Origin: Spartinivicinus poritis
GTDB taxonomy: Bacteria; Pseudomonadota; Gammaproteobacteria; Pseudomonadales; Zooshikellaceae
Direction: 5' to 3'
NCBI RefSeq assembly: GCF_028858535.1
Contig: NZ_JAPMOU010000009.1
Location: 106,433-170,432 of the forward strand
Length of the DNA stretch: 64,000 nucleotides
Shown here: positions 18,278 through 26,630 of the stretch, one piece after another
How the letters are laid out: each line of letters opens with the position of its first letter
Numbering within the stretch: position 1 is the first letter of the stretch
The notes under the pieces: generated by a model
Seen by the model: the letters and a program-made list of their open reading frames with translations, nothing else
Database searches by the model: none
Told to the model about the DNA's origin: nothing
Position numbers and translations under genes: made by a program

Positions 18278-19666
18278 CTATTTAATATGTTTATTGAAAG
18301 TTAAGTAGGGATATAAGTCTTCATCATACCCTTCATTTTGTTCATCAAGGGTTTCTATTTCTATAGGGTTAACACCAGTCCAACGCCTCAACAGCTGATC
18401 AGCACGTCTGCGGTCTTGTGAGTTTAAGGTCGTAATATTAGCCCCATGATTACCCTTAGCTACCATAAATTTATGGGTGCTTCGATAGGTTGAATTGGGT
18501 AAGAAAAATGCGGCGGCTGTCCAGGGATCAATTTCACCATAAATCAACATAACATTGCGGCTGTTAAAAGCCACCCACTGAGCAACATCCCACATGGCAT
18601 GCCAATCAAAAGGCTCTGGCCACTCAGACACATAAACCCGATAATCATTAGGATCAAACAACAGTAAGTCTTTTAAATGACGGGTCAATAATTTAGGATA
18701 ACCAAATTGGGAAATAGCCTGATAAAAATAGGGTTCAAATGTCTTAATACCAGCATCAGTCATAAATGACAGAGGCCCCCACTCTTTCATAAACTCAAAT
18801 AAAGCTTCATCAGTGGCCTGACCATCTGGAATTTCATGACAACTGTCTAGGGAACCATATTGATAAAACTGAAAATATAATTCTGCCACAGTGTAATCTA
18901 ACACCTGATCTAAACCACCAGGCACACTAAACTGCCAGTTCTGCTCTTTGGCGTAATCACTAATTAATGCTTTCATCGACTCACGACGTTCTAATAAATG
19001 TCGCTGATAGCGTTTTAGCGCTTGCCGACAACTCCGCTCTCCCACTTGATTTTGAAAGGTCACATAACGATGATCCAGTCGCCCAAAGCTGAGTGGAGCA
19101 ACATTTGCTACTGTGCCATCCACATCATTAGGGTAAAAACGACGGTGATACAATGCAGTCATCCCTCCTTTACTACTACCTCGGGATACCCACTTTCCCT
19201 GATAAAAGGGGCGAATGGCCGCCACAATGCGATGATGGTCAGCAGCAGCCTGCCTGATCGTCAAATATTGCCAGTCCAACGGTTCTGGCCTCGACTCAGC
19301 AAAGTAACGATGTTCAACTTTTAACTGATTAGCACCCAGTATTCTGGTTAAATTATAGCGATAAGTACTTACTGACGTATAATAGCCATTAGTAGCCAGT
19401 ACAGTGGGGGCTTCAGCATCTCGATGCAACAGTACCATTCGCTGGTTAAAAGTCCCCAGTCCAGGCCTCAAGTGATTGACTGGTTGCTCATAATTAAGTA
19501 AAAAATAGCGGTAACCTTCGGGTGGATCATCCAACTCTTCAACCACCATCCCTGGTATAGCCTGTAAATAAGCAAAGATATCTTGATCATTGGCTTGGGT
19601 GGTATTTAGAATACAACAGAAAAGCACTGCAATTAACGTACGTATTTTGTGGTCCATCCTAGACAT
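18278..19666 (-). CDS. Secreted S37-family serine peptidase (PS-10 type)
   Basis: A 462-residue alpha/beta-hydrolase peptidase. The start at 19666 is preceded by AAGGA at 7 bases. A signal peptide covers about residues 1-25 (cleavage after TQA). The nucleophile elbow is GSSKGG at residues 163-168 with Ser165. An acidic residue in IYGEIDPWTAAAF and a histidine in AKGNHGANI complete the likely triad. The family includes Streptomyces prolyl tri- or tetrapeptidyl aminopeptidases, so extracellular or periplasmic trimming of short peptides is the likely role. It is monocistronic. Confidence 0.85.
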   Translation of the reverse strand: MSRMDHKIRTLIAVLFCCILNTTQANDQDIFAYLQAIPGMVVEELDDPPEGYRYFLLNYEQPVNHLRPGLGTFNQRMVLLHRDAEAPTVLATNGYYTSVSTYRYNLTRILGANQLKVEHRYFAESRPEPLDWQYLTIRQAAADHHRIVAAIRPFYQGKWVSRGSSKGGMTALYHRRFYPNDVDGTVANVAPLSFGRLDHRYVTFQNQVGERSCRQALKRYQRHLLERRESMKALISDYAKEQNWQFSVPGGLDQVLDYTVAELYFQFYQYGSLDSCHEIPDGQATDEALFEFMKEWGPLSFMTDAGIKTFEPYFYQAISQFGYPKLLTRHLKDLLLFDPNDYRVYVSEWPEPFDWHAMWDVAQWVAFNSRNVMLIYGEIDPWTAAAFFLPNSTYRSTHKFMVAKGNHGANITTLNSQDRRRADQLLRRWTGVNPIEIETLDEQNEGYDEDLYPYLTFNKHIK

Positions 19667-20145
19667 TATTAGTCCTTAAATTTCAAATATCATTATTTTT
19701 ATTAGACTGTAACTGAGTACTTACCAAGTCCCTGCTATTAACTTAGTATTTCACAACAATACTTTAAACATTTATATACAGCAATAGTTCACTTGCTCAA
19801 TAGGCAAGCAAAACCGTTGCTACTTACATTAAGGCATTACTCAAGGTGAATTAACACTAGCCACTGATAAATTTTCTTTTCATTGCATGTAATAATTGAA
19901 ATAGTAGCTTCATCAAAGGTTAATCAAAAAGAGCTAACAACATTAGAATATAAGCCTATTTTTTCAGATTCAAAGTAAGCTTATCAGTTTTTTTATTAGT
20001 TTTATCTTAAAACTAAGTAGTAATGATGGAATGCAGATAAACTAAGTTCTACAATCTAATTCCTTATATTATTACAAAACACTTTTGACCAAGTCATTGG
20101 ATATTTTTCATCCCTACCATATCACTTCTTCTTGGTTTACAACTA
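19667..20145. other. AT-rich intergenic region
   Basis: Nothing supported was seen here. Poly-T and poly-A tracts are frequent, and no reading frame with a ribosome-binding site stands out. Confidence 0.4.
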
Positions 20146-20880
20146 TTATTTTAAGTTATATTTCATCATTAACTTATTAAATGTACCATCTGACTTTATT
20201 TTTTTAAGCCCACTATTGAATTTATCAATAATAGTTTTATGGTTAGGTTTTACTAGTCCAACACCAAAATGAAGCTTATTGATTGATAATGCATTTTCGG
20301 TGAATGCTATTTTTTCTATTAATGTTGTATCTTCTTGGTTTGCAATTAATGCTCTAGTAACAATCTCATCTCCAAGCGTGAGGTCAATTCGCTTTGCAAC
20401 TAGTTTCTTTAAGTTTTTCATGATACTACTGGCAATAGGTTTGTTAAAGTTTTTTGCGCTGAGAAACTCATCTCCATATCCATAATCTCTAACGATTCCT
20501 ACCTTTTTCTTATCTAAGCTAGATAGACCATTGTATTCAAAGTCATCATCTTTAAGCTTAATAAATTTAATACTATTTTCTAAATAATGGTCACTAAAGC
20601 TAAGAAATTTAGTCCGTTTTTCAGTCCACCAAACCCCAACCAGTGCATCATAACTTCCTTTTTTTACACCATCAACTGCTCTAGCCCAGGGTAAGAACTT
20701 CATTTCGAGTTCATAGCCCTCTCGCTTAAGTGCCTCTGTTACAATTTCTACAGCAATACCCTGACCAGAATCATTTTGTATAAAAAAAGGGGGCCATACT
20801 ACACCAGTACCAACTATCTTTGCTGCATTACAAATGCTTGAAAAAACACAAAGCCAAATTAACATTAGCGTTTTCATCAT
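20146..20880 (-). CDS. Periplasmic amino-acid-binding-type protein (SBP_bac_3)
   Basis: About 244 residues from ATG ATG at 20880/20877; a longer start at 20892 lacks support. A signal peptide (about 1-20) is followed by a solute-binding family 3 fold: WPPFFIQNDSGQGIAVEIV, LPWARAVDGVKKGSYDALVGV, then SDHYLENSIKFIKL and a DLTLGDEIVTRALI hinge block. The PWARA motif is typical of a widespread orphan subgroup in marine Gammaproteobacteria that has no partner permease. None is encoded nearby here either, so it may serve as a sensory input rather than for transport. Confidence 0.8.
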   Translation of the reverse strand: MMKTLMLIWLCVFSSICNAAKIVGTGVVWPPFFIQNDSGQGIAVEIVTEALKREGYELEMKFLPWARAVDGVKKGSYDALVGVWWTEKRTKFLSFSDHYLENSIKFIKLKDDDFEYNGLSSLDKKKVGIVRDYGYGDEFLSAKNFNKPIASSIMKNLKKLVAKRIDLTLGDEIVTRALIANQEDTTLIEKIAFTENALSINKLHFGVGLVKPNHKTIIDKFNSGLKKIKSDGTFNKLMMKYNLK

Positions 20881-21080
20881 TACTACCCGCATATTTATGA
20901 TATCTACTGACCAATAAATTATAATTTCAAATTACAGTTTTATTTATACTCTTAATTAATAAAAATAAAAGCACATTACTTCAGAATAATATATAAAAAT
21001 ACCTTAGCAGAGCATTCCGACTTTACAATAATATTATTCAGACTGCTTAAGAAATAGTTAATATTTTATGGAGTAGTGGT

Positions 21081-21331
21081 ATGAATCAGTTATTATGTCT
21101 ATTACTGCTAGCTTTAGCAGGCATTATCTATGCTCAAGATAATACGACTCAAGTCAGTATAAAAGCTGTTAATATCTCTATAGTAGAGCTTATCGGTAAG
21201 TTTTCAAAACAGTGCCCAGATGAAGCAAAAAAATTAAAGCAGATGATTTAGAGAAAAAACTATCTTTGGAAATCTCAAATTTAAACTGTAAAGATGCTTA
21301 CGCATTAATACAGGATTTTATTGAGTTTTAA
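21081..21331 (+). pseudogene. Small exported protein resembling a secretin N-domain, interrupted by a -1 frameshift
   Basis: ATG at 21081 has GGAG seven bases upstream. A signal peptide (MNQLLCLLLLALAGIIYAQ) is followed by TQVSIKAVNISIVELIGKF. In frame, translation stops at 21249-21251. A run of seven A at 21227-21233 allows a -1 shift into a second open frame that continues (KADDLEKKLSLEISNLNCKD) to a stop at 21329-21331. The joined product of about 83 residues has the alternating pattern of secretin or STN N-domains. One lost A would explain the break. Alternatively, A-AAA-AAA is a classic slippery heptamer and the shift may be programmed. A sequencing error is also possible. Confidence 0.55.
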
Positions 21332-21704
21332 CACCTGCTAATTTACTTACCATATTCACACAACAAAGAAAAATATAATATAAAAATATAGTAACCTATT
21401 AAACACCCTCATTAAAAAACCACACACAATACACGAATAACAAAACACCTATCTTATTGATCATAGCCATTTATCTCCGATCCTAGATACATAAAAATCA
21501 ATAATTATTAGTTATTTTATTACTGCTATTCGGTAATATAAAAATCCTTACCTACAAATTTTAGAAACTTGTTCTACAATCTATTATCTAACAGGGTAAT
21601 AAGTCATCAAGGTAGCAAATGACTTAAGGGGAAAGTGCAACACCAGCAAATGCTGGTTTGACAAGCCCCTGATTAGCAATTCAGCAAGATGCAGAGTAGT
21701 AGCG
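21332..21704. other. Intergenic region with structured leader of the L,D-transpeptidase
   Basis: The left two thirds are AT-rich without signals. The right third (21601-21670) contains the two-stem element listed separately. Confidence 0.4.
21601..21670 (+). ncRNA. Candidate structured 5' leader
   Basis: Two adjacent stems lie 35 bases before the L,D-transpeptidase start. The first is AAGTCAT/ATGACTT (21601-21607 with 21619-21625). The second has outer arms AGGGG/CCCCT (21627-21631 with 21666-21670) enclosing an inner hairpin ACCAGC/GCTGGT (21642-21647 with 21652-21657). The asymmetric internal loop between outer and inner stems is typical of regulatory RNA. I cannot match it to a known riboswitch class. 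Confidence 0.4.
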
Positions 21705-22415
21705 ATGTGGAGTAAAATTGCTTCTTTAATGCTGATCCCCCTTCCCCTGCTGGTGGCAATCACTGCATCAGCTAATGGCGCATATTATGGCCAGCGTTTT
21801 TGTCAATATGACCATGTAAAATGTGTGCTTACTAAAAAAGGGGATAGTTGGTACAGTTTATTTCCCAAAGCTGAAAAGCGGGATATTATTCGCCGCCTTA
21901 ATCGGATGAACACACCATTGCGGCCAGGTGTCACCATTGCGATTCCCCACGATATTGACTCAATGCAATTAATGGATATTTCTCCTTTCCAATATCGTAT
22001 TGAAGCCCCCCAGCAAAAACTATTACTGGTTAATCTGGATCGGCTCGCCTGGGGGGCTTATGACCCTGATGGCAATTTAATCCGTTGGGGTCCTCTCTCT
22101 GGTGGTAAATCCTGGTGCCCTGACGTAAAACGCCCCTGTCGTACAGTTGCCGGTAATTTCTCTATTATTCGAAAAAAAGGGGCTGGCTGTATTTCCTCTA
22201 AATACCCACTACCTAGAGGAGGTGCTGCCATGCCTTATTGCATGTTTTTCTTCCGTGGCTTCGCCTTACATGGATCTGACACCGTACCTGGTTATCATGC
22301 CAGTCATGGTTGCGTTCGACTCTTTCACGAAGATGCCAAATGGCTTAACGAAGACTTTATCGACTTACCAGGCAATGGTTTAAGAGGTACCAAAGTGATT
22401 GTGATGCGTACTTAA
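21705..22415 (+). CDS. L,D-transpeptidase (YkuD domain)
   Basis: A 236-residue periplasmic enzyme. A signal peptide covers about 1-24. A LysM-like stretch (GDSWYSLFPKAEKRDIIRRLNR, then PGVTIAIPHD) would bind peptidoglycan. The C-terminal YkuD domain has the active-site signature HGSDTVPGYHASHGCVRL with the catalytic Cys in SHGCVR. It forms 3-3 cross-links in peptidoglycan or attaches proteins to it. It is convergent with aidB, and a structured leader precedes it. Confidence 0.92.
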   Translation: MWSKIASLMLIPLPLLVAITASANGAYYGQRFCQYDHVKCVLTKKGDSWYSLFPKAEKRDIIRRLNRMNTPLRPGVTIAIPHDIDSMQLMDISPFQYRIEAPQQKLLLVNLDRLAWGAYDPDGNLIRWGPLSGGKSWCPDVKRPCRTVAGNFSIIRKKGAGCISSKYPLPRGGAAMPYCMFFFRGFALHGSDTVPGYHASHGCVRLFHEDAKWLNEDFIDLPGNGLRGTKVIVMRT

Positions 22416-22449
22416 TAAACGTATTTTATTGATTAATATCCATGTTAAA

Positions 22450-24135
22450 TCAAAGCTGGGGCGTGGCTCGTTCAATAATCGCAGAGGCATTAATCAGTGC
22501 AGGCAAAGTACCATATTGATAATGGGATTCTGCCAATCGGCCAGCAATAAATGCTTCTGCAATTATAGATTCACCCTCATTAATTAAAATACTGGCCTGT
22601 AATGCTAGTGCCAGTTTTTCTACAAATTGGCGTGCCTGCCATTGTCCATCAGTCGAACTGGCGTGGGATAATTTAACAGCCATTTGTTTTAAGTTGTGGA
22701 TTAAATTATCCAAATATTTATCACTGCCTTGACAGAGCATTACTTCTTGAAAAAAAACTTCAAGTGTCGTTGGTTGTTTGCTGATAGCACGCAATACATC
22801 CAAACACTGAATATTGCCAGAGCCTTCCCATATAGCATTAATCGGTGCTTCTCGATATAAACGGGGTAATATATTATCCTCTACCACTGCTACTCCCCCG
22901 ATGGTTTCCATAGCCTCATAACTATGCTGAACAGAGCGTTTACACACCCAGTATTTGCCCACAGCGGTAGCCAGCCGAACAAATAACCGGTGGTGTTCAT
23001 GATCTTGTTGATCTAGCGAAAAAGCCACCCGCATACCTAAAGCAATTGCCGCTTCTGATTCAATGGCCAAGTCAACCAGCACATTTTGCATTAGTGGTTG
23101 CTGCTGAAGGGGGCGGCCAAATGCTTGTCGTCCAGCTGTATGATGCAATGCTTGAGCAGCAGCCTGTCTCATTAATCCTGCTGAACCAATAATGCAGTCA
23201 AATCGGGTTAATGCCACCATTTCAATAATAGTCGGTACGCCCTGTCCCTCTTCACCCACTAGCCAGGCCAGGGCACCACGGAACTCCACTTCAGAAGATG
23301 CATTAGAAACATTACCCATTTTATTTTTCAGGCGCTGGATCAAAAATTGATTTTTACAACCATCGGGACGCCACCTTGGCATTAAAAAACAAGACAAACC
23401 ACCTCCCGCCTGGGCCAGTACTAAAAAAGCATCACACATAGGGGCTGAGCAAAACCATTTATGGCCCACCAATTCATAAGCCTGACCAGAGCCTCGCTGC
23501 TTAACTGGAGTTGCAACTGTCGTATTTGCCCGCACATCAGAACCACCCTGTTTTTCTGTCATCGCCATCCCGATGGTTACCCCAGATTTTTGAAAAAAAG
23601 GCTTATTATCAGGATCATATTGTCTTGCAAACACTTTGGGTAACCAGACTTTGGCCAGCTCAGGCTGCTGGCGAATCGTCGGCACCGCTGCAAATGTCAT
23701 GGTCAGTGGACACCCGGTACCTGGGTCTGCCTGGGCATGTAAGTAACCTAAAGCGGCCCTGACCACATGCGCCCCTTCACTGGGTTGCTGCCAAGGCAGT
23801 TGGTGGTAACCACTTTCAATGGCCGCCTTCATCAATTGATGATAAGCCGGGTGATAATCCACCTGATCAATGCGGTGACCAAACCGGTCATGGCTGTTAA
23901 ATTCAGGTTTATATTTGTTAGCTAAAAAACCCGCTTGCAATAATTCATGCCCAACGGCCTTGCCATAAGCCACACAACGGCTATGCCCCCAACCACCTGC
24001 AAATCCCTGCATCCAGTGTTGTAGCGTTAAATCACTACTAAATACATTGTAGTTTTCTAGCGGGGTAGGTTGATTGAATACTTGATGAGTCTCTGCCCAC
24101 TGACTGGGACACGGTTGATCAGTCATTTGCGACAT
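22450..24135 (-). CDS. aidB: AidB-type acyl-CoA dehydrogenase
   Basis: The ATG at 24135 is preferred because AAGGA lies about 10 bases upstream, giving 561 residues; the frame extends to a TTG at 24156. The flavoprotein fold is clear. AMTEKQGGSDVRANTT is the AidB-type FAD-binding segment, and WEGSGNIQCLDVLRAI marks the C-terminal helical domain. AidB belongs to the adaptive response to alkylating agents. It binds DNA and resembles isovaleryl-CoA dehydrogenase. No Ada box or ada gene is visible beside it. A Tag glycosylase for alkylated DNA lies 31 kb away in the same window, probably unlinked. Confidence 0.88.
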   Translation of the reverse strand: MSQMTDQPCPSQWAETHQVFNQPTPLENYNVFSSDLTLQHWMQGFAGGWGHSRCVAYGKAVGHELLQAGFLANKYKPEFNSHDRFGHRIDQVDYHPAYHQLMKAAIESGYHQLPWQQPSEGAHVVRAALGYLHAQADPGTGCPLTMTFAAVPTIRQQPELAKVWLPKVFARQYDPDNKPFFQKSGVTIGMAMTEKQGGSDVRANTTVATPVKQRGSGQAYELVGHKWFCSAPMCDAFLVLAQAGGGLSCFLMPRWRPDGCKNQFLIQRLKNKMGNVSNASSEVEFRGALAWLVGEEGQGVPTIIEMVALTRFDCIIGSAGLMRQAAAQALHHTAGRQAFGRPLQQQPLMQNVLVDLAIESEAAIALGMRVAFSLDQQDHEHHRLFVRLATAVGKYWVCKRSVQHSYEAMETIGGVAVVEDNILPRLYREAPINAIWEGSGNIQCLDVLRAISKQPTTLEVFFQEVMLCQGSDKYLDNLIHNLKQMAVKLSHASSTDGQWQARQFVEKLALALQASILINEGESIIAEAFIAGRLAESHYQYGTLPALINASAIIERATPQL

Positions 24136-24451
24136 TCGCTGGTTATCCTTTACCAAACAGTCCTTTTAACTCATATATTCCAACATCAATATCACGAATA
24201 GACTTCAATTTAAAACAAATATTGTCTTTTTTACTTTTCTCCATTTGATTGGGTCACATAGGTTTCACACTATTTTAGTAATGGACTTATTCAAAACGAT
24301 TCTACATACAGCCAGATTTTTGCTTGGTAGTTCACACTTTTTCTGGCAATAATAATCGCGAGACATTCATGCCAAGCACCGGTTAAATCAATTTTATGCT
24401 ATTTGCTTAACTTAGTGCCTGGAAAATGACTTTTAAAATAGGGCACGGCTA

Positions 24452-25186
24452 ATGGCAACTCAAACTAAACTTATTTTTGGCGGTGTTGGTGTAGTATTAC
24501 TAGGTGCAGCCCTTACCGTTGTTTTTAACTACTGGCAACAGCCCTCCACCGCTCCTCACACCAATCAACCCAAGCCCACACCGCCTCACCAACAGTCTTC
24601 ACCCTCACTACCACAAACCGATGAGAAGCTTCCAGAGCAACTGAACGAACAGCAATGGCTCGCTCAACTAAAATCAGATGACTTGCTGGATGACCAGCTG
24701 TTACAGGAAACCGCTGCAGAGTTTCAACTGGATGCTCTACCAGCCGATTTATCATCAGCCTGGAAAGCCAGTTATACCGCTGAAGCTGAATCAATACCGC
24801 TAGATGAACGGATTACTGAAAAGCAATCTGTACAAGTTGATAAAGAGCAACTGGACAATAAACAGACTGGTGACAAGCTATCATTTGAATTACCGGGAGG
24901 TTACCAAGTAGCGGCCACTATCAGACAAGTCACTCACAGCCAAACAGGTGCCACGGTACTTTCTGGTCATCTGGATGGGCATGGTGATCGCTACCCAGTG
25001 GTCGTGACCTCAGGCACTAATAGCAGTTTTGCAACGATCACCACCCCCCAAGGCAGTTATTCACTGGAAGCCGTTGGAGGAAGAGGCATTGTTTATAAAA
25101 ATATTCCTGTCGAACAACTAAATAGACCAGGCAGTGTGGATAATATAAAGCCTGGTAAATTAGCCACCCCAAATTTAGAAAGCTAG
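24452..25186 (+). CDS. Membrane-anchored protein, possible chaperone of the downstream metalloprotease (CpaB-like)
   Basis: A 244-residue protein with one N-terminal membrane helix (about residues 7-27), a Pro/Gln-rich linker and a C-terminal beta-rich domain (about 145-235, ending in SLEAVGGRGIVYKN). The layout and size match CpaB, the membrane-bound chaperone that Acinetobacter uses for secretion of the metalloprotease CpaA by the type II system. The C-terminal domain also resembles the prodomain of reprolysin-like proteases. The next gene is an M12-type protease without a prodomain of its own, which supports the pairing. The assignment is inference from layout and context. Confidence 0.5.
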   Translation: MATQTKLIFGGVGVVLLGAALTVVFNYWQQPSTAPHTNQPKPTPPHQQSSPSLPQTDEKLPEQLNEQQWLAQLKSDDLLDDQLLQETAAEFQLDALPADLSSAWKASYTAEAESIPLDERITEKQSVQVDKEQLDNKQTGDKLSFELPGGYQVAATIRQVTHSQTGATVLSGHLDGHGDRYPVVVTSGTNSSFATITTPQGSYSLEAVGGRGIVYKNIPVEQLNRPGSVDNIKPGKLATPNLES

Positions 25187-25342
25187 ATAATCGTTTCTGT
25201 TTTTCATCAGCAATTTATTTTTATGGTTAATTTAAAAAATACAGGAGGCTTAATCACCAATAAAAGGTAATTGCAAAAATACTGCGTGGGTTTAACAACC
25301 TTCGTCTTTAACGGATGCGAACTGGATACAGGGAGGTTTGTT

Positions 25343-25348
25343 ATGTAA
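25343..25348 (+). other. Minimal start-stop reading frame
   Basis: ATGTAA is preceded at 5-6 bases by AGGGAGG, a better ribosome-binding site than that of the protease gene starting at 25371. Ribosomes loading here would start and stop at once, which could tune translation of the protease just downstream. Confidence 0.35.
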
Positions 25349-25370
25349 AGACTGAAGATGAGACTCAATC

Positions 25371-26519
25371 ATGCCAAACAAACTTTTTCTCTCTACTCTG
25401 GCAACGTTGCAAGCAGGGCTATTAACCTTTGCAAGTCATGCTGTAGCAAGTCAAACTGAAATTGATGTATTAGTTTTATATACGCCTGGCGCAGCCAGTT
25501 TATATGGTGGCAATCCTACTGCGCGTATAGACCACTTAATGGCCGTGACCAACCAGGTTTATCAAGACAGTGGGTTAAATCTAAAGCTACGTGCGGTCCA
25601 TACCCATCAAGTCAATTATTCCGATACCGGCAATGCAGGCACGGCCTTACGAGCATTAACGAATAAATCTGACCCCGCTTTTAGCCAGGTTGACCAATTA
25701 CGGGAAAAATATGGCGCCGATATGGTGATGTTATATCGGCCTTATCATACTAGTCACGCCAGCTGTGGTGTTGCCTGGGTTGGTGGTTACAAATCTAATG
25801 GTAACTTATCCAACAGTTACTATAAAAACTACATGTATAGCCATGTTGCCATTTCCACATGTGGAGAATATGTCACTTCCCATGAGCTAGGTCATAACAT
25901 GGGGCTACTTCACTCCCGCAAACAAGACGGCAGTGGTGGTACTTATCCCTATGCATTAGGTCATGGTGAACAAGGTAAATTTGTAACCATTATGGCCTAT
26001 CAATCGGCCTATAACGTCAACTACTGGAAAGGCAAAGTTTATAAATTTTCCAGCCCTAACATACAGTGTCAAGATAGTCCCTGCGGTGTAGACCGCCACG
26101 ACACTTATTGGGGAGCAGATGCTGCCTATGCCCTAGGAGTCACGACCCCACAAATTGCCAAGTATTTTCCCACCAAAGTAAAAAACAACAATCCACTGTT
26201 AGAGGAGCTGAAAAAAGCTAAAGCGAAATTAGATGAAATTAATCAGCAAATTACAGAAAATAAAACCAAATTAAGATCATTACGTCAGCAACTTCGTCAA
26301 GCCCGCTATGCATTATGGCAACGCTGGCGTGAGTTTCGTCAAGCCTGGTGGAGTCGCCAGAATATCTGGGGAGCTTGGCGCACACTTATTGATGCTTACA
26401 AACAGCGTTATACCATTCGTAAAGAGTATTACGCATCTGTACAGAAGTTAAGAGGCCTATATAAAGAAAAGCGGGTTGCCTGGCAGCATTACCAAAAAAT
26501 TAAGCAACAAATGCAGTAA
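25371..26519 (+). CDS. Secreted M12-type (reprolysin-like) zinc metalloprotease
   Basis: A 382-residue exported protease. A signal peptide (about 1-26) leads straight into the catalytic domain (EIDVLVLYTPGAASLYGG). The metzincin zinc site HELGHNMGLLH is at residues 171-181 and the Met-turn is in TIMAYQ. The domain is rich in conserved cysteines. After about residue 275 comes a charged helical tail of roughly 105 residues, rich in Lys, Arg and Trp and predicted to be a coiled coil; the usual Ig-like or PPC C-terminal domains are absent. The absence of a propeptide suggests that the membrane protein encoded just upstream acts in trans. A strong terminator follows. Confidence 0.88.
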   Translation: MPNKLFLSTLATLQAGLLTFASHAVASQTEIDVLVLYTPGAASLYGGNPTARIDHLMAVTNQVYQDSGLNLKLRAVHTHQVNYSDTGNAGTALRALTNKSDPAFSQVDQLREKYGADMVMLYRPYHTSHASCGVAWVGGYKSNGNLSNSYYKNYMYSHVAISTCGEYVTSHELGHNMGLLHSRKQDGSGGTYPYALGHGEQGKFVTIMAYQSAYNVNYWKGKVYKFSSPNIQCQDSPCGVDRHDTYWGADAAYALGVTTPQIAKYFPTKVKNNNPLLEELKKAKAKLDEINQQITENKTKLRSLRQQLRQARYALWQRWREFRQAWWSRQNIWGAWRTLIDAYKQRYTIRKEYYASVQKLRGLYKEKRVAWQHYQKIKQQMQ

Positions 26520-26556
26520 CTACTCAAAGTCACCATTCAAATCGATGCCATTATTC

Positions 26557-26580
26557 AAAGCCCCTTTTTTGGGGCTTTTT
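26557..26580 (+). terminator. Rho-independent terminator of the metalloprotease
   Basis: Arms AAAGCCCC and GGGGCTTT with a six-T loop and a T-run at the end, 37 bases after the stop codon. Confidence 0.85.
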
Positions 26581-26630
26581 GTCTTCTATTTACAAAAATA
26601 CCGATACGTGACTTTTGACTAAATTTCACT

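Noticed and set aside
20146..20880. Periplasmic binding protein considered as part of an ABC importer operon
   Set aside because: No permease or ATPase gene adjoins it on either strand.
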